A stretch of 64,000 nucleotides of DNA. Source: an uncultured Bacteroidales bacterium. GTDB lineage: Bacteria > Bacteroidota > Bacteroidia > Bacteroidales > WCHB1-69. The notes under the pieces were generated by a model. That model was not told the DNA's origin, did no database searches, and saw only the letters and a list, made by a program, of their open reading frames with translations. The stretch's first letter is position 1, and each line of letters starts with the position of its first letter. A program made the position numbers and the translations under genes. Positions 28,085 through 38,196 of this stretch are shown here, in pieces. Location: NCBI GenBank assembly GCA_900315705.1, contig ONAB01000011.1:1-64000 (forward strand), written 5' to 3'.

Positions 28085-29530
28085 ATGGAAACACGTGGAA
28101 TTCCATTTTTCCTTGCGTTGTGGGTGTTGTCGGTGTCGGTATTATGTGCCCAGCCAACTACTCGTGCGCAGAATAAATGCAAGTCGATTCCACCACCTCC
28201 TCAGCACGTCGCTGGCCCTACCGAGGTTTGCTACGGCAACAGCATCCTGCTCAAAGCCGCCCCTACCGACAAACACTACTACCTCCAGTGGGAACCGCTT
28301 GACACGAGCAACACCTACCCTGTACTCGCCGAAGGCAACAGCGTGACGTTCAGCTTCGGCCACAAGGCCATAAACGGCATCGCTGTGCAGCAGGTGGATA
28401 AAGTGACGGGATGCCGCTCCGAAGCTTACATCCACCCTGTGGAGGCTTTTACCCTCAAAAATGGCGACATCCCCGGCATAATGACCGTACACGAGGGCGA
28501 CCTTGTCAGGCTGGAACTACCCGACCAATCCAAGCAGGTAGTCTATGAATGGAACACCAGTGACGGAGGAGCCTCCATAATGGGTGACAACTTTGCCCCT
28601 TCGGTAAACGTACTGGTGAACTATCTGGATTTCGGGAAAGAGACCCGCTACCCATACCAGACGTATGTCACTTTGAAACGGAAGTTTTGCGGTGGTGGTG
28701 AAGTTCGCCACAATGTGCTTCTTTCCATCGAAAAGGCCGAAATAACGGACACGTTGTCTGCTGTGAAGCAAATGATTCCTTCCGATGTACAGCCTGCCCC
28801 GGTCATTGACAGCATTGTGGCCTCAAGCGATGTGTGCGGAGACCGCCCGGCTATGTTTCAAGCAATTGCGAAGGGCGACCACTTGCGCTATCGATGGGAC
28901 TTCGACGACGGCACCTTCAACTACGGCAACCCTGTTTTCCATACCTACCACACCATTTTAGCCTCGCAACGCATTGTGACGCTTACGGTGACGGACACTT
29001 TCGGGCGAACTGCCACGAGGCAGACCTGTTCTGTTGTGAAAGAGAACAGACTGGGAAACGGGCAGCTGACCAAGGTTTTGAGGAACTGGCCCTGCTGCGG
29101 GGAAAAAGAGATTCTTTACTTCTCCCCCGCTCAGAATATGGCGGACTATCATTGGCTACCCTTGGACACGGTGACTCGCGGTAACAAGTTGTCTGTTGCA
29201 CAGACAGGGGATTACATTGTGTATGTCAGCGAGCGATACGGCAGCTGCCGCACCGGTTCGATACTCAATGTGAGCTTCCGCAACGCGCCCTTGGCCGAGA
29301 TTGTGGGCGACACGCTGTGCAAAGTCGGCGGAAAAGTGCGGCTTCTCGGCAACACCGGAACCCTCAACACCTATTTCTGGCACATCACCGGCCCCGAGGA
29401 ATACACTTTCGACACCCCGAACATCGTCTTCAAGCCCCGCAAGGCGGGAGTCTATCGTGTGGTCCTCACGGTTACCAGTCCCGACAGCTGCACGGCGGAG
29501 GCGGAGCGGAGAGTGACCTGTGAGAAATAA
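28085..29530 (+). CDS. Secreted PKD-domain protein
   Basis: 481 residues. A signal peptide (about residues 1-23, ...SVSVLCAQ) precedes Ig/PKD-like modules, most clearly YRWDFDDGTFNYGNPVFHTY near residue 270 and a C-terminal one ending YRVVLTVTSPDSCTAEAE. Paired cysteines recur (EVCYGN, KFCGGGEV, DVCGDRP, CCGEKE). No T9SS sorting domain is visible at the C-terminus, unlike its upstream neighbour. The ATG at 28085 is preferred to an in-frame TTG at 28076. The spacing suggests co-transcription with the propeller gene. Function unknown; likely cell surface or periplasm. Confidence 0.75.
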   Translation: METRGIPFFLALWVLSVSVLCAQPTTRAQNKCKSIPPPPQHVAGPTEVCYGNSILLKAAPTDKHYYLQWEPLDTSNTYPVLAEGNSVTFSFGHKAINGIAVQQVDKVTGCRSEAYIHPVEAFTLKNGDIPGIMTVHEGDLVRLELPDQSKQVVYEWNTSDGGASIMGDNFAPSVNVLVNYLDFGKETRYPYQTYVTLKRKFCGGGEVRHNVLLSIEKAEITDTLSAVKQMIPSDVQPAPVIDSIVASSDVCGDRPAMFQAIAKGDHLRYRWDFDDGTFNYGNPVFHTYHTILASQRIVTLTVTDTFGRTATRQTCSVVKENRLGNGQLTKVLRNWPCCGEKEILYFSPAQNMADYHWLPLDTVTRGNKLSVAQTGDYIVYVSERYGSCRTGSILNVSFRNAPLAEIVGDTLCKVGGKVRLLGNTGTLNTYFWHITGPEEYTFDTPNIVFKPRKAGVYRVVLTVTSPDSCTAEAERRVTCEK

Positions 29531-29613
29531 AGCGGGACTGGCACAAAACACAAAAAACAAAAACAGTTTACCACAAAAAGCAAAAGTAAAATACCACAAA
29601 AAACAAAAATTAT

Positions 29614-29645
29614 TTTGGTTGATTCAAGAATTTTAAGTATCTTTG
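29614..29645 (+). promoter_or_regulatory. Complete Bacteroidota promoter, TTTG-N20-TATCTTTG
   Basis: TTTG (29614-29617), 20 nt spacer, TATCTTTG (29638-29645), then CAGCC. This is the best match in the window to the full -33/-7 consensus, and it drives the AAA/DUF4143 gene starting at 29670. Confidence 0.75.
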
Positions 29646-29669
29646 CAGCCAATTTTAAGACAGTGTTAT

Positions 29670-30962
29670 ATGGCATATTTAAAGAGAACTGCAGATGTTG
29701 TATTGGAGGAACGGCTTGAAGCCTTCGGGGCAATCTTGATTGAAGGTCCTAAATGGTGTGGTAAAACCACTACTGCCGAACAGTATGCAAAAAGTGTCAT
29801 CAAGCTGCAAGATCCGGATATGCGCGATGAATATCTTGCAACTGCTGAGGCAAAACCTTCTCTACTGCTTAAAGGGGCCACACCTCGGCTGATTGACGAA
29901 TGGCAGGATGCCCCAGTGTTGTGGGATACAGTTAGAACAATGGTGGACAACCGTCAGGAACAGGGTCAATTCATCCTGACAGGCTCGAACACCGTGGATA
30001 AATCAAAGATTCTGCACTCGGGAAACAGCAGAATCTCAAAAATGCAGATGATTCCGATGAGCCTTTGGGAGTCTTGCGAGTCGAACGGCAAAATCTCTTT
30101 AAAGGATCTGTTCGACAATCCGGACTCCGACATCGATGGTATCGAATCGGATATGACTGTCGAACATTTGATATTCTGTGCCTGCCGCGGAGGTTGGCCG
30201 GGAACGATGAATATCAAAACAGACCGGGCAAAACTTCTGATAGCAAAAAACTATGTCAAAACGGTTTGCTCAGAAGATATAAGTAGGGTGGATGGTGTTC
30301 TTCGCAACGAGCTGTTGGCTCGAATGATACTTCGCTCGTATGCCAGGAACATCTCAACGGTGGCAAAAAAAACTTCAATGATAGCGGATGTGGCAGCTTC
30401 GGGCGAGACTTCCTGCTCGGAACCCACATTTGACGACTATGTTACTGCACTACGGAAACTTTTTGTTATATGTGACGTGGAAGCTTGGTGTCCAGCCATT
30501 CGCAGCAAGACGGCCATTCGCAGCGGATTGAAGCGTGCATTTGTCGACCCGTCGATTGCTGTGGCCGCTTTAGGATTGACGCCAGAGGCACTGATGGTGC
30601 AACTGAACACTTTCGGATTCATTTTCGAACAAATGTGCATTCGCGACCTAAAGGCTTACACACTCGATTTTGAAACACACGTGTCCTATTACCGCGACAG
30701 GTACAATTTAGAGGCCGACTGGGTGTTGCATTTGGGAGACGGGCGTTATGCGCTGATAGAGTGCAAGCTCGGGAGCAAAGAAATAGAGGATGGGGCCAAG
30801 CATCTTATAGAAATAAAAAATCTGATTCGCGAACATAACAAGCAAGAGCAGCAAGTTCCCATACGCGAACCGGACTTGATGATAGTTCTCACAGGGGGCA
30901 AAATGGCATATTCCCGACCCGATGGGGTTAAGATTATTCCGCTGGGATGCTTAAAGGATTAG
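29670..30962 (+). CDS. AAA_14/DUF4143 ATPase
   Basis: 430 residues. N-terminal P-loop ATPase with Walker A EGPKWCGKTTTA (about residue 25) and Walker B-like PRLIDEWQD, followed by the sensor GQFILTGSN. The C-terminal part is DUF4143, with the nuclease-like motif EADWVLHLGDGRYALIECKLGS near residue 350. This widespread family is often mobile and lineage-specific; its role is uncertain, with proposals ranging from defence to toxin-like activity. The GC content is lower than in the flanking rnf genes, and it stands alone with its own promoter. A PKD-like remnant follows directly (30955-31056), consistent with the gene being a late arrival. Confidence 0.85.
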   Translation: MAYLKRTADVVLEERLEAFGAILIEGPKWCGKTTTAEQYAKSVIKLQDPDMRDEYLATAEAKPSLLLKGATPRLIDEWQDAPVLWDTVRTMVDNRQEQGQFILTGSNTVDKSKILHSGNSRISKMQMIPMSLWESCESNGKISLKDLFDNPDSDIDGIESDMTVEHLIFCACRGGWPGTMNIKTDRAKLLIAKNYVKTVCSEDISRVDGVLRNELLARMILRSYARNISTVAKKTSMIADVAASGETSCSEPTFDDYVTALRKLFVICDVEAWCPAIRSKTAIRSGLKRAFVDPSIAVAALGLTPEALMVQLNTFGFIFEQMCIRDLKAYTLDFETHVSYYRDRYNLEADWVLHLGDGRYALIECKLGSKEIEDGAKHLIEIKNLIREHNKQEQQVPIREPDLMIVLTGGKMAYSRPDGVKIIPLGCLKD

Positions 30963-31056
30963 AAAACGTGCCTACGCCACTCGGGTGGCGCTCACGGCCA
31001 GCAGTCCAGACGGCTGCGCGATGGAAACCGAGTGCGAGGTGAGGGTGGTGGAGTAA
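30955..31056 (+). pseudogene. Remnant of a PKD-protein C-terminus
   Basis: An open frame overlapping the end of the ATPase gene reads YATRVALTASSPDGCAMETE and then CEVRVVE before TAA at 31054-31056. It closely resembles the last 25 residues of the PKD protein at 28085 (YRVVLTVTSPDSCTAEAE...). There is no start codon or upstream domain, so it looks like a truncated paralogue tail. Confidence 0.55.
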
Positions 31057-31129
31057 AGGTTTTGCCGACGTTCCCAGGCCTCTGCAACCCCTCTGCATTT
31101 TTTTCCTCCCGACATTCACCATTTTTTTT

Positions 31130-31137
31130 TATTTTTG
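31130..31137 (+). promoter_or_regulatory. Promoter -7 box (TATTTTTG) for rnfBC
   Basis: TATTTTTGCGGTCC, 26 nt before the GTG start of rnfB, preceded by a T-rich tract. Confidence 0.6.
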
Positions 31138-31162
31138 CGGTCCTAATTAAAATACTCACAAA

Positions 31163-32038
31163 GTGGCAACAACAACTATCCTTTACGCCGCATTGACCAT
31201 AGGCCTTACAGGCTTGATAGCGGCTGTGATTCTGTATTTTGTATCAAAAGTTTTCCACGTGGAGGAGGACCCGCGCATCGATGAGGTGCAGGCCTGCCTG
31301 CCCGGCGCCAACTGCGGTGGCTGCGGCTTTGCCGGCTGCCGTGCGATGGCCGAGGCTATGGTGAAGGCTATGGACACCAGCATCGCCTACTGTCCGGGCG
31401 GCGACTACGACAAGATTGGCAAGATCTTGGGCATCACCGCCGAAACGCGCGACCCGCAGGTGTGCGTGGTGCGCTGCAACGGCACCTGCGAGCATTCGCC
31501 CGCCAAGGTGATGTACGACTCGGCGCTGACCTGCGCGTTCGCCAACACCGTCTTCTCCGGCGAGGGCGCCTGTCCCTTCGGCTGCCTGGGCTGCGGCGAC
31601 TGCGTGGATGCCTGCCAGTTCGACGCCATCCACATCAACCCCGAAACCCATCTGCCCGAGGTGAACGAAGAGCTCTGCGTGGGCTGCAAGGCCTGTGCCA
31701 AGGCTTGTCCGCGCGGTGTGCTCGAGATCCGCAACAAGGGCAAGAACAACCGCCGCGTCTATGTGGCCTGCAACAACAAGGAGAAGGGCGCCGTGGCCCG
31801 CAAGAACTGCAATGCCGCCTGCATCGGCTGCGGCAAGTGCGCCAAGGTGTGTCCCTTCGAGGCCATCACCGTGACCGACAACCTCGCCTACATCGACTAC
31901 ACCAAGTGCAAGGCCTGCCGCAAGTGCGTGGCCGAGTGCCCCACCGGCGCCATCCACGCCGTGAACTTCCCCGAGAAGAAAGCACCCGCCGAGGCCGCAC
32001 CCGCAGAACAAGAAGTCAAACAACCCGCACAAGCATAG
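31163..32038 (+). CDS. rnfB: Rnf complex subunit RnfB
   Basis: 291 residues, GTG start. An N-terminal membrane helix (residues 7-28) is followed by the RnfB 4Fe-4S domain (CLPGANCGGCGFAGC). Four ferredoxin-like motifs follow, including CLGCGDCVDACQ, CVGCKACAKACP, CIGCGKCAKVCP and CKACRKCVAECP. The tail is rich in Ala, Pro and Glu. RnfB takes electrons from ferredoxin into the ion-pumping ferredoxin:NAD+ oxidoreductase. No other start fits: the helix begins immediately after this GTG. rnfC follows after 4 nt. Confidence 0.95.
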   Translation: MATTTILYAALTIGLTGLIAAVILYFVSKVFHVEEDPRIDEVQACLPGANCGGCGFAGCRAMAEAMVKAMDTSIAYCPGGDYDKIGKILGITAETRDPQVCVVRCNGTCEHSPAKVMYDSALTCAFANTVFSGEGACPFGCLGCGDCVDACQFDAIHINPETHLPEVNEELCVGCKACAKACPRGVLEIRNKGKNNRRVYVACNNKEKGAVARKNCNAACIGCGKCAKVCPFEAITVTDNLAYIDYTKCKACRKCVAECPTGAIHAVNFPEKKAPAEAAPAEQEVKQPAQA

Positions 32039-32042
32039 TACT

Positions 32043-33464
32043 ATGAGTATCGAAAGATCCAAAGAGCTGGCCAATGAACTGGCCCACGAGATAACGCAAG
32101 ACATCAAGGCCGAAGTCAAGAAATTAGGCAAGAAGACCTTCAGTATGGGTGGCGTCCACCCTGAGGCCAACAAGTTCGCCCACTCCGCCAACGTGGAAAC
32201 CTTCCCGCTGCCCGACCAGGCCGTGGTCTATATGACCCAGCACCTCGGCGCCCCCGCCAAACCCATCGTCGAAAAGGGCGACAAGGTGAAGGTGGGCCAA
32301 CTCATCGCCGAGGCCAACGGCTTCGTGAGCGCCAACATCCACGCCCCCATCTCCGGCACCGTCAGCAAGATCGATATGGTCGCCGATATCTCCGGCTACA
32401 AGAAACCCGCCATCGTCATCGACCGCGAAGGCGACGAGTGGGACGAGAGCATCGACACCACCCCCGACATCATCCGCGACATCAAGTTGGGCAAAGACGA
32501 GATCATCGCCCGTATGAAAGACCGCGGCATCGTGGGTCTGGGCGGTGCCTGCTTCCCCACGCACATCAAGTATATGCTCAAGCCCGAGCAGAAGTGCGAA
32601 TACCTCATCATCAACGCCGCCGAATGCGAACCTTACATCTCCACCGACAACCGCGTCATCCTGGAGCGCACCGAGCAGTGTATGATCGGCATTGAGTGCG
32701 CCCTTATCGCCTCCGGCGCTTCCAAGGCCATCATCGGCATCGAGGACAACAAGCCCCAAGCCATCGCCGCCCTGGTGGAGATGGCCAAGAAGTTCACCAA
32801 CATTGAAGTACAACCCTTAAAGATCAAATACCCGCAGGGAGCGGAAAAACAGCTCATCAAGGCCATCACCGGCCGCAGCGTGCCCAACGGCGCCCTGCCC
32901 ATCTCCGTGGGCTGCATCGTCAACAACATCACCACGATGTATGTGCTCTACCAGGCCGTGCAGAAGAACAAGCCCATCGTGCAAGCCTATACCACCGTCT
33001 CCGGCAAGTCCATCCCCAAAGAGCAGTGCAAGATCTTCCGCCTACGCCTTGGCACCCCCATCCGTGACGTACTCAACGCCGTCGGCATTCCCGAGGACAC
33101 CGGCAAGATCATCTCCGGCGGCCCAATGATGGGCAAGGCCATCTCCAACCTCGACGCCTACGTGGCCAAGGGTATGTCCAGTTTCCTCTTTATGAGCGAA
33201 AAGGAGAGCAAGCGCGGACCGGTCTATCCCTGTATCCGCTGCGGCAAATGCGTCAACGGCTGTCCGATGGGACTGGAATCCACCCTGTTGTGCACCCTCT
33301 CCCAACTGCAACGGTGGGAAGACTGCGAGAAGAACGGCATTATGAACTGCATCGAGTGCGGCTCCTGCTCCTTCATCTGCCCCTCCAACCGTCCGCTGTT
33401 AGACTATATCCGGGTGGGCAAAGCCAAGACCGGCGCGATGATCCGCGCCAGAAATGCGAAATAA
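32043..33464 (+). CDS. rnfC: Rnf complex subunit RnfC
   Basis: 473 residues. Contains the NADH/FMN-binding Rossmann-like core (GIVGLGGACFPTHIK, NAAECEPYISTDNR), a SLBB-like segment, and two C-terminal 4Fe-4S motifs (CIRCGKCVNGCP, CIECGSCSFICP). It is the NADH-side subunit of Rnf. Normally rnfD, G, E and A follow in one operon; here a strong terminator stands 13 nt after the stop and the next gene is an opposed helicase. The membrane core is therefore encoded elsewhere or absent. Confidence 0.95.
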   Translation: MSIERSKELANELAHEITQDIKAEVKKLGKKTFSMGGVHPEANKFAHSANVETFPLPDQAVVYMTQHLGAPAKPIVEKGDKVKVGQLIAEANGFVSANIHAPISGTVSKIDMVADISGYKKPAIVIDREGDEWDESIDTTPDIIRDIKLGKDEIIARMKDRGIVGLGGACFPTHIKYMLKPEQKCEYLIINAAECEPYISTDNRVILERTEQCMIGIECALIASGASKAIIGIEDNKPQAIAALVEMAKKFTNIEVQPLKIKYPQGAEKQLIKAITGRSVPNGALPISVGCIVNNITTMYVLYQAVQKNKPIVQAYTTVSGKSIPKEQCKIFRLRLGTPIRDVLNAVGIPEDTGKIISGGPMMGKAISNLDAYVAKGMSSFLFMSEKESKRGPVYPCIRCGKCVNGCPMGLESTLLCTLSQLQRWEDCEKNGIMNCIECGSCSFICPSNRPLLDYIRVGKAKTGAMIRARNAK

Positions 33465-33476
33465 AACCATACAAGA

Positions 33477-33507
33477 AGCCCTGCACCGCGCGGGGCTTTT
33501 TTTTTGC
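33477..33507 (+). terminator. Rho-independent terminator after rnfC
   Basis: Stem AAGCCCTGC / GCGGGGCTT (one G-T pair) with loop ACCGC, followed by a long T run to 33507. Confidence 0.88.
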
Positions 33508-33508
33508 A

Positions 33509-35770
33509 CTACCCTTCCCTCTCGGCCTCGATAGCCGCCTGAATCATCCGCAGCTGGCCGTACGTGTAGTTGCCCTCCAAGGCCTCATAGATATCCTTCA
33601 GGCCGGCACCCTCTGTCAAGCACTCGCGCACGGCCTCCACCTGCGCCGTCGTGAAGAACTCGCCGATGGAGAGACGCCCCTGCCCGATGAGGCGCGCCAC
33701 GTGCGACTCTATCGTGCTCAGCGTCAACCCGCGCTCCTCGGCAATGCTTTCAAAGCTCTTCCCCGATTGTACCATCTCCAGAGTAATCTCGTATGTCTGC
33801 CCCTTGGGAGGCGCCGAGCTCTTCGGCTCTTTCTTGACAACGGACTCCTTCTCCGTTTTGGAGGATCGCTTGCCCACGGTCTTTCCCTTTTTTCCTCTTT
33901 TATAATCAAGAAAAAAGTCATCATCGTACTTCAACTTCGGACGATAGGCTCTCACCTTCAGGGAGGGCACGTCGCAACCACGCTGCAGCTCCAGGCAATG
34001 CTCTGTGGAGAAATCGCGGCGAATGTGCCGAATAACGTGCCGCTTGCGGACAAGGTCTTCATAAAGGGACTCCAGTCCGAAGCGGAACTCCTCGGCTGTG
34101 TCGTAGTCGTCGCTATAGACCGAGGGGGAATCAAAGAGATCGATAATCTTGTCCAACTCGTCGGTAAAGTACCGTGAGGCGGCCTTCACGCGCTCCTTTA
34201 GCTGGGAGGTGTCATCGGATTGGTAGAGGAAATCCAGTTGCCGGCGGAAGCGTTGCGCCACTTCGTCCAGGGCAGTCAGGGCATCGCGGATGGGGGTGAT
34301 AAAGCTCATCGCTCCCGAATTGAAGAGGTGCTCTTCGCCACCCAGCAGGCTGGTCAGTTCCTGAACCTGTCCGACGGCAAACGAGAAGTTGAACAACTGC
34401 AGCAGCACTTGGCGGTTGTAGCCCTTGCGGTCCTCTTCTAGCTGCTGTTTCAAAACCTCGGCGGCGGGCTTGGCAGCGGTGTACTCCCGCACGGTGGCAT
34501 CCACTCCCAACGAGCCGGGATTGACCCTGCTCAGCAAGGCAATGCCCTCCAGGGTGCGGCAGCGACTCAAGGCCACATAGACCTGACCCGAGGTGAAGGC
34601 CGCCTCCACATCCACAGCCACGTGGTCGAAGGTAAGTCCCTGGCTTTTATGGACGGTAATGGCCCACGCGGGGCGCAACGGGTACTGCTGGAACTCGCCC
34701 AACTTCTCCTCCTCAATCTGCCGCGTATCCGGATTGACCGAATAGCGGATGTTGGTCCAAAGCTCGTGTTTCACCTCTATGGACTCCTCCTCGCCGTCAC
34801 AGCGGACAAAGATTTTCCCCTCGTTGTCGATGTCGGTCACCTCGCCGAGTTTGCCGTTGAAATAACGGTGGTCGGGGTCGTTGGCGATGAACATCACGCG
34901 CGCGCCCCGTTTGAGCCGCAACTGGGCCGCATTGGGATAGTTGCGCTCCGGAAAGTCGCCCTTGATTTCCGCGTCGAAGGTGGTCTCCGGCCCTGGCAGG
35001 CGCGCCATTTCGCTCTCATTGACCCGGTCGGCCTTGTAGTTGTGCGTGGTCAGGAGAATATAGTCGGGATTCTTGGAGATGTCGAAGTCGGGCTGATACT
35101 GCCGTTGCAGGGTGGCCACATCGGAGGCAGTCAGCTGGTTGTTGCGGATATGATTGAGAATCTGGATGAAGTCGGCATCTTTCTGGCGGAAGATATGGTC
35201 GAACTCCACGCAGGGCAGCGGGTTATTGCGGATGACCTGGCTGTCGAAGAAATAGGGCGAGGCGTAATACGGGGCGAGCACCGCCCACTCCTCGGGCACC
35301 GCCACAGGAGCCATCTGGTAAAGGTCGCCGATGAGGATGACCTGCACGCCGCCGAAGGGCTCGTGCTGGCGGAAGCGGACGTGACGCAGCATCGTGTCGA
35401 TTTCGTCCATCACATCGGCGCGCACCATACTCACCTCATCGATGACGAGGAGCTCGAGTTCTTGTATCACTTTGCGTTTCCGCCGGGTGATATGGGCTTT
35501 CTGTATGAGGTTGAGCCGCCCCTCCGGCGTGGGCACGAACGGGGTGAAAGGCAGCTGGAAGAAAGAGTGGATGGTCATCCCGTTGGCGTTGATGGCTGCC
35601 ACGCCTGTGGGCGCAACCACCGCCATCTGCTTCTGCGTATTTGCCCGTAAGTTCTTGAGAAAGGTGGTCTTGCCCGTTCCCGCCTTCCCCGTCAGGAAAA
35701 AGGAACGGGTCGTGGTGGTGGCAAAACTGTCCGCAATGTCGTATAGAGTTGGATTCGTGTTTTCTTTCAT
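33509..35770 (-). CDS. PIF1/RecD-like SF1 helicase with C-terminal helix-turn-helix
   Basis: 753 residues. SF1B helicase motifs in order: GKAGTGKTTFLKNL (Walker A, about residue 28), APTGVAAINANG (Ia), VIDEVSMVRADVMDEID (II), LIGDLYQMAPV (III), LRPAWAITVHKSQGLTFD (V) and VYVALSRCR (VI). After a Lys-rich linker the C-terminus has an HTH_40-like segment (QTYEITLEMVQSGKSFESIA...STIESHVARLIGQGRL), as in many Bacteroidota PIF1-like helicases. The ATG at 35770 is preferred to a GTG at 35785. It probably acts in DNA maintenance; the exact role is unknown. Confidence 0.9.
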   Translation of the reverse strand: MKENTNPTLYDIADSFATTTTRSFFLTGKAGTGKTTFLKNLRANTQKQMAVVAPTGVAAINANGMTIHSFFQLPFTPFVPTPEGRLNLIQKAHITRRKRKVIQELELLVIDEVSMVRADVMDEIDTMLRHVRFRQHEPFGGVQVILIGDLYQMAPVAVPEEWAVLAPYYASPYFFDSQVIRNNPLPCVEFDHIFRQKDADFIQILNHIRNNQLTASDVATLQRQYQPDFDISKNPDYILLTTHNYKADRVNESEMARLPGPETTFDAEIKGDFPERNYPNAAQLRLKRGARVMFIANDPDHRYFNGKLGEVTDIDNEGKIFVRCDGEEESIEVKHELWTNIRYSVNPDTRQIEEEKLGEFQQYPLRPAWAITVHKSQGLTFDHVAVDVEAAFTSGQVYVALSRCRTLEGIALLSRVNPGSLGVDATVREYTAAKPAAEVLKQQLEEDRKGYNRQVLLQLFNFSFAVGQVQELTSLLGGEEHLFNSGAMSFITPIRDALTALDEVAQRFRRQLDFLYQSDDTSQLKERVKAASRYFTDELDKIIDLFDSPSVYSDDYDTAEEFRFGLESLYEDLVRKRHVIRHIRRDFSTEHCLELQRGCDVPSLKVRAYRPKLKYDDDFFLDYKRGKKGKTVGKRSSKTEKESVVKKEPKSSAPPKGQTYEITLEMVQSGKSFESIAEERGLTLSTIESHVARLIGQGRLSIGEFFTTAQVEAVRECLTEGAGLKDIYEALEGNYTYGQLRMIQAAIEAEREG

Positions 35771-35796
35771 AGTACGATGTTTCACAATGTCGGCGG

Positions 35797-35804
35797 CAAA
35801 AATA
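35797..35804 (-). promoter_or_regulatory. Promoter -7 box (TATTTTTG) for the helicase
   Basis: Minus-strand TATTTTTGCCGCCG, 27 nt before the ATG at 35770. Confidence 0.6.
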
Positions 35805-35859
35805 CAAAAATTGCACGACAGAAGAGGGGATGTAGCCCTTGCACACGCTGATTTTTTTG

Positions 35860-35867
35860 TACTTTTG
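35860..35867 (+). promoter_or_regulatory. Promoter -7 box (TACTTTTG) for the YfcC-family gene
   Basis: TACTTTTGCACCC, 21 nt before the ATG at 35888, with TTG at 35839-35841 as a possible -33 partner. Confidence 0.6.
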
Positions 35868-35887
35868 CACCCTCAAAAACGGTTATT

Positions 35888-37492
<1,605 letters not shown>

Positions 37493-37554
37493 TACTACAA
37501 TATACTGAAAACGGGGAACAGAACACAATCATCACTTATACAAAATCATCGTAT

Positions 37555-37932
37555 ATGACTAACCCTTCTCAACTCGCTAATAACAAATATCCATACGCCA
37601 TCAGCGAGAATGGTAAAACTATATACATACAGGAAATCAACGAAGAGAACAGACATAAGACCAGATACTTCTGTTTCGGTTGCAGATCCGAAGTCTTTCC
37701 TGTATCTGATAATGAACTAAAAGAATTCTACCTTGCAAGTCTCGCAAAAAAAGGTGTAGTCAGGTGGAGCCGTTTATGCTGCCATTCCCAATACCACATA
37801 AATAATACTATCATTTGCCGTCTGCCAAATAATCAAAAATGTCCTTGTTCTCATTATGAGTTGAATCCGATAAAAGCCGCACGAATTTTGAATAGGAGAT
37901 GGGATTTTATAATCATTAAAAATATAAACTGA
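37555..37932 (+). CDS. Small Cys-rich protein of unknown function
   Basis: 125 residues, starting MTNPSQLANNKYPYAISENG. A possible zinc ribbon is formed by YFCFGCRSEV (residues about 43-52) together with CCHSQYH and CPCSHYE further on. The first 50 residues faintly recall the N-terminus of CoiA-like competence proteins, but no conserved nuclease core follows, so this is not claimed. It is AT-rich like the rest of the island and lies just inside the left repeat. No promoter box was found upstream. Confidence 0.55.
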   Translation: MTNPSQLANNKYPYAISENGKTIYIQEINEENRHKTRYFCFGCRSEVFPVSDNELKEFYLASLAKKGVVRWSRLCCHSQYHINNTIICRLPNNQKCPCSHYELNPIKAARILNRRWDFIIIKNIN

Positions 37933-38196
37933 TTATTCTCAACAATAGCGTCTCCCTTTCGCACCGAGATGGCACAATGCTCAGGGCAAGATGCTCCCAC
38001 GGTGCGATTGTCACAGTACACGTTCTCCAGCAACAGAGTACACTACAAATATCTTGGTTCCTGATAATCAGGTCACTTCGAGACTACAATTAAAAAAAAT
38101 TGTATCTCATTTATTTTTTGTATATTTGCAGCGTTTTTGTTCAAAATATTTTATGCATTCATTTTTCTTGAACAAAACATTAAAACTGAAATTTTT
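37933..38196. other. Intergenic region of the island with a GC-richer pocket
   Basis: Positions about 37940-38060 are richer in GC than the surroundings and open on both strands. The minus strand reads LENVYCDNRTVGASCPEHCA and on to VEN, ended upstream by a stop codon, so it may be a fragment of a lost gene. The right part (38100-38196) is AT-rich and holds the antitoxin promoter. Confidence 0.4.
38121..38128 (+). promoter_or_regulatory. Promoter -7 box (TATATTTG) for the AbiE-type operon
   Basis: TATATTTGCAGCG, 69 nt before the antitoxin ATG at 38197. The leader is long for such a system and AT-rich. Confidence 0.6.

Noticed and set aside
29670-30962. AAA/DUF4143 gene as a transposition or phage ATPase
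   Set aside because: No partner transposase or phage genes are present, and its motifs match the stand-alone AAA_14/DUF4143 family.
30975-30989. Hairpin CGCCAC/GTGGCG after the ATPase as a terminator
   Set aside because: No T run follows, and it lies within the PKD-like coding remnant.
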